DNA from: Phytophthora hibernalis | Lineage: Eukaryota; Oomycota; Peronosporomycetes; Peronosporales; Peronosporaceae | Direction: 5' to 3' | DNA length: 64,000 nucleotides | Assembly (NCBI GenBank): GCA_012656075.1 | Contig: JAAKBF010000092.1 | Location: forward strand, 273,042-337,041 | Part shown: positions 46,522-58,260 of the stretch, in pieces | Numbering within the stretch: position 1 is the first letter of the stretch | Layout: each line of letters opens with the position of its first letter | Position numbers and translations under genes: made by a program | The notes under the pieces: model-generated | Seen by the model: the letters and a program-made list of their open reading frames with translations, nothing else | Told to the model about the DNA's origin: nothing | Database searches by the model: none

Positions 46522-47316
46522 TCTTACAACCGAATGCAGCACAACATTTTTCGAAAAATCGACAAACATACGAAAACCATCAAACAGAATCATGCGCACC
46601 ATCCATGCCCACACGCCTCACAGCTTCTACTTCGCTTCTCCTTCACTTCACTACATTGTATCGTCACCTTTCATCTTGACTTACCAACCCTACACACCAC
46701 ATACCAAAACGCGAACGATGCTCTGCATCACGCTCAATAACCACGGCATTTGACACGAACCAGCTGCCTCGTCGTTTCACACGCTGCTCCGCACGCGCGC
46801 CACAAAGCGCATTACCTACCTACCATAAATAGAGTGATCTTTCACAGATCTCGGATATGCAGTCCGACGCTCACGAAAACAGACCGGGTCTGGTGGTTGT
46901 TACAAGTGCAAACGCGAATTCGTGCTCAATGACAGCGACCAGTTGCGACATTTCGGCACGTACCGAAGCCGGCCACCGTAAGCGAAAGACCTGCAGAAAC
47001 AAGTCAGAGTTGAGTCAATGTCGGACTGACTGGCCGACTGACTGGCCGACTGACTGGCCCGTTGAGTTGCCGAGGATGGTCGCTGGTCCAATCCGAAACC
47101 TGATACACGGGTCACACAAAACGAGGAGATGCAACAGGGAGGTTTGGTGAGTTGTAGCGGGCGTTACGAGTAGTCGACGTGAGGTCAGCGCGTGGCAATG
47201 CGAGCACCAAAAGGTCTGGTGGAATAGTGTGCAAAAGAGCAAAGACGTCCCGAAGCACGCCTCGATCGCGAACGGGCCGCAGCAGCACCCTCGAACGTGA
47301 ACGTTTGCAAGCAATT

Positions 47317-47388
47317 TGCCCCCAGGCAGGATTGAACTACCGACCTTCCGCTTACTAAGCGGGTGCTCTACCACTGAGCTATAGGGGC
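47317..47388 (-). tRNA. tRNA-Thr(AGT), array copy 34
   Basis: Body as copy 1. M1 T, M2 C. Confidence 0.95.
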
Positions 47389-48183
47389 TCTTACAACCGA
47401 ATGCAGCACAACATTTTTCGAAAAATCGACAAACATACGAAAACCATCAAACAGAATCATGCGCACCATCCATGCCCACACGCCTCACAGCTTCTACTTC
47501 GCTTCTCCTTCACTTCACTACATTGTATCGTCACCTTTCATCTTGACTTACCAACCCTACACACCACATACCAAAACGCGAACGATGCTCTGCATCACGC
47601 TCAATAACCACGGCATTTGACACGAACCAGCTGCCTCGTCGTTTCACACGCTGCTCCGCACGCGCGCCACAAAGCGCATTACCTACCTACCATAAATAGA
47701 GTGATCTTTCACAGATCTCGGATATGCAGTCCGACGCTCACGAAAACAGACCGGGTCTGGTGGTTGTTACAAGTGCAAACGCGAATTCGTGCTCAATGAC
47801 AGCGACCAGTTGCGACATTTCGGCACGTACCGAAGCCGGCCACCGTAAGCGAAAGACCTGCAGAAACAAGTCAGAGTTGAGTCAATGTCGGACTGACTGG
47901 CCGACTGACTGGCCGACTGACTGGCCCGTTGAGTTGCCGAGGATGGTCGCTGGTCCAATCCGAAACCTGATACACGGGTCACACAAAACGAGGAGATGCA
48001 ACAGGGAGGTTTGGTGAGTTGTAGCGGGCGTTACGAGTAGTCGACGTGAGGTCAGCGCGTGGCAATGCGAGCACCAAAAGGTCTGGTGGAATAGTGTGCA
48101 AAAGAGCAAAGACGTCCCGAAGCACGCCTCGATCGCGAACGGGCCGCAGCAGCACCCTCGAACGTGAACGTTTGCAAGCAATT

Positions 48184-48255
48184 TGCCCCCAGGCAGGATT
48201 GAACTACCGACCTTCCGCTTACTAAGCGGGTGCTCTACCACTGAGCTATAGGGGC
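48184..48255 (-). tRNA. tRNA-Thr(AGT), array copy 35
   Basis: Body as copy 1. M1 T, M2 C. Confidence 0.95.
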
Positions 48256-49050
48256 TCTTACAACCGAATGCAGCACAACATTTTTCGAAAAATCGACAAA
48301 CATACGAAAACCATCAAACAGAATCATGCGCACCATCCATGCCCACACGCCTCACAGCTTCTACTTCGCTTCTCCTTCACTTCACTACATTGTATCGTCA
48401 CCTTTCATCTTGACTTACCAACCCTACACACCACATACCAAAACGCGAACGATGCTCTGCATCACGCTCAATAACCACGGCATTTGACACGAACCAGCTG
48501 CCTCGTCGTTTCACACGCTGCTCCGCACGCGCGCCACAAAGCGCATTACCTACCTACCATAAATAGAGTGATCTTTCACAGATCTCGGATATGCAGTCCG
48601 ACGCTCACGAAAACAGACCGGGTCTGGTGGTTGTTACAAGTGCAAACGCGAATTCGTGCTCAATGACAGCGACCAGTTGCGACATTTCGGCACGTACCGA
48701 AGCCGGCCACCGTAAGCGAAAGACCTGCAGAAACAAGTCAGAGTTGAGTCAATGTCGGACTGACTGGCCGACTGACTGGCCGACTGACTGGCCCGTTGAG
48801 TTGCCGAGGATGGTCGCTGGTCCAATCCGAAACCTGATACACGGGTCACACAAAACGAGGAGATGCAACAGGGAGGTTTGGTGAGTTGTAGCGGGCGTTA
48901 CGAGTAGTCGACGTGAGGTCAGCGCGTGGCAATGCGAGCACCAAAAGGTCTGGTGGAATAGTGTGCAAAAGAGCAAAGACGTCCCGAAGCACGCCTCGAT
49001 CGCGAACGGGCCGCAGCAGCACCCTCGAACGTGAACGTTTGCAAGCAATT

Positions 49051-49122
49051 TGCCCCCAGGCAGGATTGAACTACCGACCTTCCGCTTACTAAGCGGGTGC
49101 TCTACCACTGAGCTATAGGGGC
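49051..49122 (-). tRNA. tRNA-Thr(AGT), array copy 36
   Basis: Body as copy 1. M1 T, M2 C. Confidence 0.95.
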
Positions 49123-49916
49123 TCTTACAACCGAATGCAGCACAACATTTTTCGAAAAATCGACAAACATACGAAAACCATCAAACAGAATCATGCGCAC
49201 CATCCATGCCCACACGCCTCACAGCTTCTACTTCGCTTCTCCTTCACTTCACTACATTGTATCGTCACCTTTCATCTTGACTTACCAACCCTACACACCA
49301 CATACCAAAACGCGAACGATGCTCTGCATCACGCTCAATAACCACGGCATTTGACACGAACCAGCTGCCTCGTCGTTTCACACGCTGCTCCGCACGCGCG
49401 CCACAAAGCGCATTACCTACCTACCATAAATAGAGTGATCTTTCACAGATCTCGGATATGCAGTCCGACGCTCACGAAAACAGACCGGGTCTGGTGGTTG
49501 TTACAAGTGCAAACGCGAATTCGTGCTCAATGACAGCGACCAGTTGCGACATTTCGGCACGTACCGAAGCCGGCCACCGTAAGCGAAAGACCTGCAGAAA
49601 CAAGTCAGAGTTGAGTCAATGTCGGACTGACTGGCCGACTGACTGGCCGACTGACTGGCCCGTTGAGTTGCCGAGGATGGTCGCTGGTCCAATCCGAAAC
49701 CTGATACACGGGTCACACAAAACGAGGAGATGCAACAGGGAGGTTTGGTGAGTTGTAGCGGGCGTTACGAGTAGTCGACGTGAGGTCAGCGCGTGGCAAT
49801 GCGAGCACCAAAGGTCTGGTGGAATAGTGTGCAAAAGAGCAAAGACGTCCCGAAGCACGCCTCGATCGCGAACGGGCCGCAGCAGCACCCTCGAACGTGA
49901 ACGTTTGCAAGCAATT

Positions 49917-49988
49917 TGCCCCCAGGCAGGATTGAACTACCGACCTTCCGCTTACTAAGCGGGTGCTCTACCACTGAGCTATAGGGGC
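49917..49988 (-). tRNA. tRNA-Thr(AGT), array copy 37
   Basis: Body as copy 1. The distal T4 tract is shortened to T3 (CACCAAAGG on the plus strand). M1 T, M2 C. Confidence 0.95.
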
Positions 49989-50782
49989 TCTTACAACCGA
50001 ATGCAGCACAACATTTTTCGAAAAATCGACAAACATACGAAAACCATCAAACAGAATCATGCGCACCATCCATGCCCACACGCCTCACAGCTTCTACTTC
50101 GCTTCTCCTTCACTTCACTACATTGTATCGTCACCTTTCATCTTGACTTACCAACCCTACACACCACATACCAAAACGCGAACGATGCTCTGCATCACGC
50201 TCAATAACCACGGCATTTGACACGAACCAGCTGCCTCGTCGTTTCACACGCTGCTCCGCACGCGCGCCACAAAGCGCATTACCTACCTACCATAAATAGA
50301 GTGATCTTTCACAGATCTCGGATATGCAGTCCGACGCTCACGAAAACAGACCGGGTCTGGTGGTTGTTACAAGTGCAAACGCGAATTCGTGCTCAATGAC
50401 AGCGACCAGTTGCGACATTTCGGCACGTACCGAAGCCGGCCACCGTAAGCGAAAGACCTGCAGAAACAAGCCAGAGTTGAGTCAATGTCGGACTGACTGG
50501 CCGACTGACTGGCCGACTGACTGGCCCGTTGAGTTGCCGAGGATGGTCGCTGGTCCAATCCGAAACCTGATACACGGGTCACACAAAACGAGGAGATGCA
50601 ACAGGGAGGTTTGGTGAGTTGTAGCGGGCGTTACGAGTAGTCGACGTGAGGTCAGCGCGTGGCAATGCGAGCACCAAAAGGTCTGGTGGAATAGTGTGCA
50701 AAGAGCAAAGACGTCCCGAAGCACGCCTCGATCGCGAACGGGACGCAGCAGCACCCTCGAACGTGAACGTTTGCAAGCAATT

Positions 50783-50854
50783 TGCCCCCAGGCAGGATTG
50801 AACTACCGACCTTCCGCTTACTAAGCGGGTGCTCTACCACTGAGCTATAGGGGC
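50783..50854 (-). tRNA. tRNA-Thr(AGT), array copy 38
   Basis: Body as copy 1. The proximal T4 tract is shortened to T3 (GTGCAAAGAGC). It carries GGGACGC like the short units but has the full length. M1 C, M2 C. Confidence 0.95.
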
Positions 50855-51486
50855 TCTTACAACCGAATGCAGCACAACATTTTTCGAAAAATCGACAAAC
50901 ATACGAAAACCATCAAACAGAATCATGCGCACCATCCATGCCCACACGCCTCACAGCTTCTACTTCGCTTCTCCTTCACTTCACTACATTGTATCGTCAC
51001 CTTTCATCTTGACTTACCAACCCTACACACCACATACCAAAACGCGAACGATGCTCTGCATCACGCTCAATAACCACGGCATTTGACACGAACCAGCTGC
51101 CTCGTCGTTTCACACGCTGCTCCGCACGCGCGCCACAAAGCGCATTACCTACCTACCATAAATAGAGTGATCTTTCACAGATCTCGGATATGCAGTCCGA
51201 CGCTCACGAAAACAGACCGGGTCTGGTGGTTGTTACAAGTGCAAACGCGAATTCGTGCTCAATGACAGCGACCAGTTGCGACATTTCGGCACGTACCGAA
51301 GCCGGCCACCGTAAGCGAAAGACCTGCAGAAACAAGCCAGAGTTGAGTCAATGTCGGACTGACTGGCCGACTGACTGGCCGACTGACTGGCCCGTTGAGT
51401 TGCCAAGAGCAAAGACGTCCCGAAGCACGCCTCGATCGCGAACGGGACGCAACAGCACCCTCGAACGTGAACGTTTGCAAGCAATT

Positions 51487-51558
51487 TGCCCCCAGGCAGG
51501 ATTGAACTACCGACCTTCCGCTTACTAAGCGGGTGCTCTACCACTGAGCTATAGGGGC
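51487..51558 (-). tRNA. tRNA-Thr(AGT), array copy 39 (704-bp unit)
   Basis: Body as copy 1. 163-bp deletion in the 3' flank; GGGACGCAACAGC variant. M1 C. Confidence 0.95.
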
Positions 51559-52190
51559 TCTTACAACCGAATGCAGCACAACATTTTTCGAAAAATCGAC
51601 AAACATACGAAAACCATCAAACAGAATCATGCGCACCATCCATGCCCACACGCCTCACAGCTTCTACTTCGCTTCTCCTTCACTTCACTACATTGTATCG
51701 TCACCTTTCATCTTGACTTACCAACCCTACACACCACATACCAAAACGCGAACGATGCTCTGCATCACGCTCAATAACCACGGCATTTGACACGAACCAG
51801 CTGCCTCGTCGTTTCACACGCTGCTCCGCACGCGCGCCACAAAGCGCATTACCTACCTACCATAAATAGAGTGATCTTTCACAGATCTCGGATATGCAGT
51901 CCGACGCTCACGAAAACAGACCGGGTCTGGTGGTTGTTACAAGTGCAAACGCGAATTCGTGCTCAATGACAGCGACCAGTTGCGACATTTCGGCACGTAC
52001 CGAAGCCGGCCACCGTAAGCGAAAGACCTGCAGAAACAAGCCAGAGTTGAGTCAATGTCGGACTGACTGGCCGACTGACTGGCCGACTGACTGGCCCGTT
52101 GAGTTGCCAAGAGCAAAGACGTCCCGAAGCACGCCTCGATCGCGAACGGGACGCAACAGCACCCTCGAACGTGAACGTTTGCAAGCAATT

Positions 52191-52262
52191 TGCCCCCAGG
52201 CAGGATTGAACTACCGACCTTCCGCTTACTAAGCGGGTGCTCTACCACTGAGCTATAGGGGC
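52191..52262 (-). tRNA. tRNA-Thr(AGT), array copy 40 (704-bp unit)
   Basis: Body as copy 1. Same 163-bp deletion and flank variant as copy 39. Confidence 0.95.
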
Positions 52263-53057
52263 TCTTACAACCGAATGCAGCACAACATTTTTCGAAAAAT
52301 CGACAAACATACGAAAACCATCAAACAGAATCATGCGCACCATCCATGCCCACACGCCTCACAGCTTCTACTTCGCTTCTCCTTCACTTCACTACATTGT
52401 ATCGTCACCTTTCATCTTGACTTACCAACCCTACACACCACATACCAAAACGCGAACGATGCTCTGCATCACGCTCAATAACCACGGCATTTGACACGAA
52501 CCAGCTGCCTCGTCGTTTCACACGCTGCTCCGCACGCGCGCCACAAAGCGCATTACCTACCTACCATAAATAGAGTGATCTTTCACAGATCTCGGATATG
52601 CAGTCCGACGCTCACGAAAACAGACCGGGTCTGGTGGTTGTTACAAGTGCAAACGCGAATTCGTGCTCAATGACAGCGACCAGTTGCGACATTTCGGCAC
52701 GTACCGAAGCCGGCCACCGTAAGCGAAAGACCTGCAGAAACAAGTCAGAGTTGAGTCAATGTCGGACTGACTGGCCGACTGACTGGCCGACTGACTGGCC
52801 CGTTGAGTTGCCGAGGATGGTCGCTGGTCCAATCCGAAACCTGATACACGGGTCACACAAAACGAGGAGATGCAACAGGGAGGTTTGGTGAGTTGTAGCG
52901 GGCGTTACGAGTAGTCGACGTGAGGTCAGCGCGTGGCAATGCGAGCACCAAAAGGTCTGGTGGAATAGTGTGCAAAAGAGCAAAGACGTCCCGAAGCACG
53001 CCTCGATCGCGAACGGGCCGCAGCAGCACCCTCGAACGTGAACGTTTGCAAGCAATT

Positions 53058-53129
53058 TGCCCCCAGGCAGGATTGAACTACCGACCTTCCGCTTACTAAG
53101 CGGGTGCTCTACCACTGAGCTATAGGGGC
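53058..53129 (-). tRNA. tRNA-Thr(AGT), array copy 41
   Basis: Body as copy 1. Full-length unit, M1 T, M2 C, standing alone among the short units. Confidence 0.95.
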
Positions 53130-53761
53130 TCTTACAACCGAATGCAGCACAACATTTTTCGAAAAATCGACAAACATACGAAAACCATCAAACAGAATCA
53201 TGCGCACCATCCATGCCCACACGCCTCACAGCTTCTACTTCGCTTCTCCTTCACTTCACTACATTGTATCGTCACCTTTCATCTTGACTTACCAACCCTA
53301 CACACCACATACCAAAACGCGAACGATGCTCTGCATCACGCTCAATAACCACGGCATTTGACACGAACCAGCTGCCTCGTCGTTTCACACGCTGCTCCGC
53401 ACGCGCGCCACAAAGCGCATTACCTACCTACCATAAATAGAGTGATCTTTCACAGATCTCGGATATGCAGTCCGACGCTCACGAAAACAGACCGGGTCTG
53501 GTGGTTGTTACAAGTGCAAACGCGAATTCGTGCTCAATGACAGCGACCAGTTGCGACATTTCGGCACGTACCGAAGCCGGCCACCGTAAGCGAAAGACCT
53601 GCAGAAACAAGCCAGAGTTGAGTCAATGTCGGACTGACTGGCCGACTGACTGGCCGACTGACTGGCCCGTTGAGTTGCCAAGAGCAAAGACGTCCCGAAG
53701 CACGCCTCGATCGCGAACGGGACGCAACAGCACCCTCGAACGTGAACGTTTGCAAGCAATT

Positions 53762-53833
53762 TGCCCCCAGGCAGGATTGAACTACCGACCTTCCGCTTAC
53801 TAAGCGGGTGCTCTACCACTGAGCTATAGGGGC
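53762..53833 (-). tRNA. tRNA-Thr(AGT), array copy 42 (704-bp unit)
   Basis: Body as copy 1. 163-bp deletion, GGGACGCAACAGC, M1 C. Confidence 0.95.
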
Positions 53834-54465
53834 TCTTACAACCGAATGCAGCACAACATTTTTCGAAAAATCGACAAACATACGAAAACCATCAAACAGA
53901 ATCATGCGCACCATCCATGCCCACACGCCTCACAGCTTCTACTTCGCTTCTCCTTCACTTCACTACATTGTATCGTCACCTTTCATCTTGACTTACCAAC
54001 CCTACACACCACATACCAAAACGCGAACGATGCTCTGCATCACGCTCAATAACCACGGCATTTGACACGAACCAGCTGCCTCGTCGTTTCACACGCTGCT
54101 CCGCACGCGCGCCACAAAGCGCATTACCTACCTACCATAAATAGAGTGATCTTTCACAGATCTCGGATATGCAGTCCGACGCTCACGAAAACAGACCGGG
54201 TCTGGTGGTTGTTACAAGTGCAAACGCGAATTCGTGCTCAATGACAGCGACCAGTTGCGACATTTCGGCACGTACCGAAGCCGGCCACCGTAAGCGAAAG
54301 ACCTGCAGAAACAAGCCAGAGTTGAGTCAATGTCGGACTGACTGGCCGACTGACTGGCCGACTGACTGGCCCGTTGAGTTGCCAAGAGCAAAGACGTCCC
54401 GAAGCACGCCTCGATCGCGAACGGGACGCAACAGCACCCTCGAACGTGAACGTTTGCAAGCAATT

Positions 54466-54537
54466 TGCCCCCAGGCAGGATTGAACTACCGACCTTCCGC
54501 TTACTAAGCGGGTGCTCTACCACTGAGCTATAGGGGC
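54466..54537 (-). tRNA. tRNA-Thr(AGT), array copy 43 (704-bp unit)
   Basis: Body as copy 1. 163-bp deletion, GGGACGCAACAGC, M1 C. Confidence 0.95.
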
Positions 54538-55169
54538 TCTTACAACCGAATGCAGCACAACATTTTTCGAAAAATCGACAAACATACGAAAACCATCAAA
54601 CAGAATCATGCGCACCATCCATGCCCACACGCCTCACAGCTTCTACTTCGCTTCTCCTTCACTTCACTACATTGTATCGTCACCTTTCATCTTGACTTAC
54701 CAACCCTACACACCACATACCAAAACGCGAACGATGCTCTGCATCACGCTCAATAACCACGGCATTTGACACGAACCAGCTGCCTCGTCGTTTCACACGC
54801 TGCTCCGCACGCGCGCCACAAAGCGCATTACCTACCTACCATAAATAGAGTGATCTTTCACAGATCTCGGATATGCAGTCCGACGCTCACGAAAACAGAC
54901 CGGGTCTGGTGGTTGTTACAAGTGCAAACGCGAATTCGTGCTCAATGACAGCGACCAGTTGCGACATTTCGGCACGTACCGAAGCCGGCCACCGTAAGCG
55001 AAAGACCTGCAGAAACAAGCCAGAGTTGAGTCAATGTCGGACTGACTGGCCGACTGACTGGCCGACTGACTGGCCCGTTGAGTTGCCAAGAGCAAAGACG
55101 TCCCGAAGCACGCCTCGATCGCGAACGGGACGCAGCAGCACCCTCGAACGTGAACGTTTGCAAGCAATT

Positions 55170-55241
55170 TGCCCCCAGGCAGGATTGAACTACCGACCTT
55201 CCGCTTACTAAGCGGGTGCTCTACCACTGAGCTATAGGGGC
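55170..55241 (-). tRNA. tRNA-Thr(AGT), array copy 44 (704-bp unit)
   Basis: Body as copy 1. 163-bp deletion but GGGACGCAGCAGC, as in copy 38. Confidence 0.95.
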
Positions 55242-55873
55242 TCTTACAACCGAATGCAGCACAACATTTTTCGAAAAATCGACAAACATACGAAAACCAT
55301 CAAACAGAATCATGCGCACCATCCATGCCCACACGCCTCACAGCTTCTACTTCGCTTCTCCTTCACTTCACTACATTGTATCGTCACCTTTCATCTTGAC
55401 TTACCAACCCTACACACCACATACCAAAACGCGAACGATGCTCTGCATCACGCTCAATAACCACGGCATTTGACACGAACCAGCTGCCTCGTCGTTTCAC
55501 ACGCTGCTCCGCACGCGCGCCACAAAGCGCATTACCTACCTACCATAAATAGAGTGATCTTTCACAGATCTCGGATATGCAGTCCGACGCTCACGAAAAC
55601 AGACCGGGTCTGGTGGTTGTTACAAGTGCAAACGCGAATTCGTGCTCAATGACAGCGACCAGTTGCGACATTTCGGCACGTACCGAAGCCGGCCACCGTA
55701 AGCAAAAGACCTGCAGAAACAAGCCAGAGTTGAGTCAATGTCGGACTGACTGGCCGACTGACTGGCCGACTGACTGGCCCGTTGAGTTGCCAAGAGCAAA
55801 GACGTCCCGAAGCACGCCTCGATCGCGAACGGGACGCAACAGCACCCTCGAACGTGAACGTTTGCAAGCAATT

Positions 55874-55945
55874 TGCCCCCAGGCAGGATTGAACTACCGA
55901 CCTTCCGCTTACTAAGCGGGTGCTCTACCACTGAGCTATAGGGGC
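55874..55945 (-). tRNA. tRNA-Thr(AGT), array copy 45 (704-bp unit)
   Basis: Body as copy 1. 163-bp deletion. A private G-to-A change (TAAGCAAAAG) creates a T4 tract on the minus strand about 165 nt downstream of the tRNA. Confidence 0.95.
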
Positions 55946-56576
55946 TCTTACAACCGAATGCAGCACAACATTTTTCGAAAAATCGACAAACATACGAAAA
56001 CCATCAAACAGAATCATGCGCACCATCCATGCCCACACGCCTCACAGCTTCTACTTCGCTTCTCCTTCACTTCACTACATTGTATCGTCACCTTTCATCT
56101 TGACTTACCAACCCTACACACCACATACCAAAACGCGAACGATGCTCTGCATCACGCTCAATAACCACGGCATTTGACACGAACCAGCTGCCTCGTCGTT
56201 TCACACGCTGCTCCGCACGCGCGCCACAAAGCGCATTACCTACCTACCATAAATAGAGTGATCTTTCACAGATCTCGGATATGCAGTCCGACGCTCACGA
56301 AAACAGACCGGGTCTGGTGGTTGTTACAAGTGCAAACGCGAATTCGTGCTCAATGACAGCGACCAGTTGCGACATTTCGGCACGTACCGAAGCCGGCCAC
56401 CGTAAGCAAAGACCTGCAGAAACAAGCCAGAGTTGAGTCAATGTCGGACTGACTGGCCGACTGACTGGCCGACTGACTGGCCCGTTGAGTTGCCAAGAGC
56501 AAAGACGTCCCGAAGCACGCCTCGATCGCGAACGGGACGCAACAGCACCCTCGAACGTGAACGTTTGCAAGCAATT

Positions 56577-56648
56577 TGCCCCCAGGCAGGATTGAACTAC
56601 CGACCTTCCGCTTACTAAGCGGGTGCTCTACCACTGAGCTATAGGGGC
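56577..56648 (-). tRNA. tRNA-Thr(AGT), array copy 46 (703-bp unit)
   Basis: Body as copy 1. 163-bp deletion plus loss of one base in TAAGCAAAGACC. Confidence 0.95.
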
Positions 56649-57443
56649 TCTTACAACCGAATGCAGCACAACATTTTTCGAAAAATCGACAAACATACGA
56701 AAACCATCAAACAGAATCATGCGCACCATCCATGCCCACACGCCTCACAGCTTCTACTTCGCTTCTCCTTCACTTCACTACATTGTATCGTCACCTTTCA
56801 TCTTGACTTACCAACCCTACACACCACATACCAAAACGCGAACGATGCTCTGCATCACGCTCAATAACCACGGCATTTGACACGAACCAGCTGCCTCGTC
56901 GTTTCACACGCTGCTCCGCACGCGCGCCACAAAGCGCATTACCTACCTACCATAAATAGAGTGATCTTTCACAGATCTCGGATATGCAGTCCGACGCTCA
57001 CGAAAACAGACCGGGTCTGGTGGTTGTTACAAGTGCAAACGCGAATTCGTGCTCAATGACAGCGACCAGTTGCGACATTTCGGCACGTACCGAAGCCGGC
57101 CACCGTAAGCGAAAGACCTGCAGAAACAAGCCAGAGTTGAGTCAATGTCGGACTGACTGGCCGACTGACTGGCCGACTGACTGGCCCGTTGAGTTGCCGA
57201 GGATGGTCGCTGGTCCAATCCGAAACCTGATACACGGGTCACACAAAACGAGGAGATGCAACAGGGAGGTTTGGTGAGTTGTAGCGGGCGTTACGAGTAG
57301 TCGACGTGAGGTCAGTGGCGTGAATGCGAGCACCAAAGGGTCTGGTGGAATAGTGTGCAAAAAGAGCAAAGACGTCCCGAAGCACGCCTCGATCGCGAAC
57401 GGGCCGCAGCAGCACCCTCGAACGTGAACGTTTGCAAGCAATT

Positions 57444-57514
57444 TGCCCCAGGCAGGATTGAACTACCGACCTTCCGCTTACTAAGCGGGTGCTCTACCAC
57501 TGAGCTATAGGGGC
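57444..57514 (-). pseudogene. tRNA-Thr(AGT) copy 47, acceptor stem damaged
   Basis: 71 nt. The 3' acceptor strand has four G instead of five, so one pair of the 7-bp stem is lost or shifted. Its unit also has several private indels (57315-57365, a lost T in the upstream palindrome at 57540-57546, and TTCACTTCG in place of TTCTACTTCG). It is the last copy before the array ends. Confidence 0.85.
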
Positions 57515-57856
57515 TCTTACAACCGAATGCAGCACAACATTTTCGAAAAATCGACAAACATACGAAAACCATCAAACAGAATCATGCGCACCATCCATGC
57601 CCACACGCCTCACAGCTTCACTTCGCTTCTCCTTCACTTCACTACATTGTATCGTCACCTTTCATCTTGACTTACCAACCCTACACACCACATACCAAAA
57701 CGCGAACGATGCTCTGCATCACGCTCAATAACCACGGCATTTGACACGAACCAGCTGCCTCGTCGTTTCACACGCTGCTCCGCACGCGCGCCACAAAGCG
57801 CATTACCTACCTACCATAAATAGAGTGATCTTTCACAGATCTCGGATATGCAGTCC

Positions 57857-58260
57857 AGAGGCTGACGCCGAAGACCCGCGGGGCCTTAAAGGCCTGCGTC
57901 CGTCCGTGAAACGGAACCTGTTGGCGTTCATCGAGACTGGTGAAGCCTTAAGGCAACGCGTCCGGGACGCTATGGCTGCCGCGCAAGACACAGAAGGAAA
58001 AACAGTGATCGCCGAGGGCGAAGGAACGTGAATGTGTTTAAACTTGGGGACTAGGTCCTCTTAAACGCTAAAAACCTCCTATGCAGGCGGTCACTACGGT
58101 GGGTAGCACAGCTGCGTCCACGGTTCGTGGGGCCGTTCACGGTCATCGGAATCCATGGCATCGCATACACATTGACCTGCCGTCGGCTATGGGCCACGCA
58201 CCCGACGTTCTAGTGGGACTTCTTAAGCCCTATCACCAGGCCGAGGTAAATGACTCTGAG
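57857..58260 (+). pseudogene. Gypsy polyprotein, integrase C-terminal region
   Basis: Directly after the array the plus strand reads SVKRNLLAFIETGEALRQRV and RDAMAAAQD. In other frames, DRRGRRNVNVFKLGD and VLLNAKNL follow, then RIHIDLPSAMGHAPDVLVG and LLKPYHQAE. This is the order of the end of a Gypsy (Ty3) integrase: helical region, F-x-x-G-D-x-V-L-L, then P-x-F-x-V-x-x-L-K-P-Y. Several frame changes and a stop. Confidence 0.75.

Larger units (their letters stand above)
51190..52597. repeat. Two 704-bp array units (39-40)
   Basis: Both lack 163 bp between TTGCC and AAGAGCAAAG and share a G-to-A change in GGGACGCAACAGC, so they descend from one shortened unit. Confidence 0.9.
53465..56983. 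repeat. Five 703/704-bp array units (42-46)
   Basis: Same deletion junction as units 39-40; unit 41 between the two groups is full length. Confidence 0.9.
18400..57856 (-). repeat. Tandem array of 47 units, one tRNA-Thr(AGT) per unit
   Basis: The same unit recurs head to tail. Taking ATGCAGTCC as unit start, starts are 18458, 19323, 20188, then every 867 bp to 40996, then 41861, 42728, 43595, 44301, 45168, 45990, 46857, 47724, 48591, 49458, 50324, 51190, 51894, 52598, 53465, 54169, 54873, 55577, 56281 and 56984. A truncated start lies at 57848. Lengths are 865 bp (units 1, 2, 27), 867 (most), 866 (37, 38), 703-706 (30, 39, 40, 42-46), 822 (32) and 864 (47). Marker M1 is CAAGTCAG or CAAGCCAG; marker M2 is CAGCGCGTGG or CAGCGTGTGG. 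Copies otherwise look almost identical. The left junction falls within GCGCCACAAGCG at 18399-18410 and the right one after GCAGTCC at 57856. The only gene in the unit is the tRNA. Confidence 0.97.

Noticed and set aside
18458..57277. Hundreds of repeated ORFs in the array, such as MVEHPLSKRKVGSSILPGG on the minus strand and MQSDAHENRPGLVVVTSANA on the plus strand
   Set aside because: They recur at the unit period in all frames. The first is a direct translation of the tRNA gene itself and its flank. Conservation is explained by array homogenisation, and there is no sign of codon-level selection.
18400..57856. CRISPR array
   Set aside because: Units are 700-867 bp, nearly identical throughout, without short repeats alternating with unique spacers, and the context is eukaryotic.
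18400..57856. tRNA-derived SINE family
   Set aside because: Copies are tandem and head to tail with no A-tail, target duplications or dispersed copies in the window, and the tRNA is intact rather than diverged.
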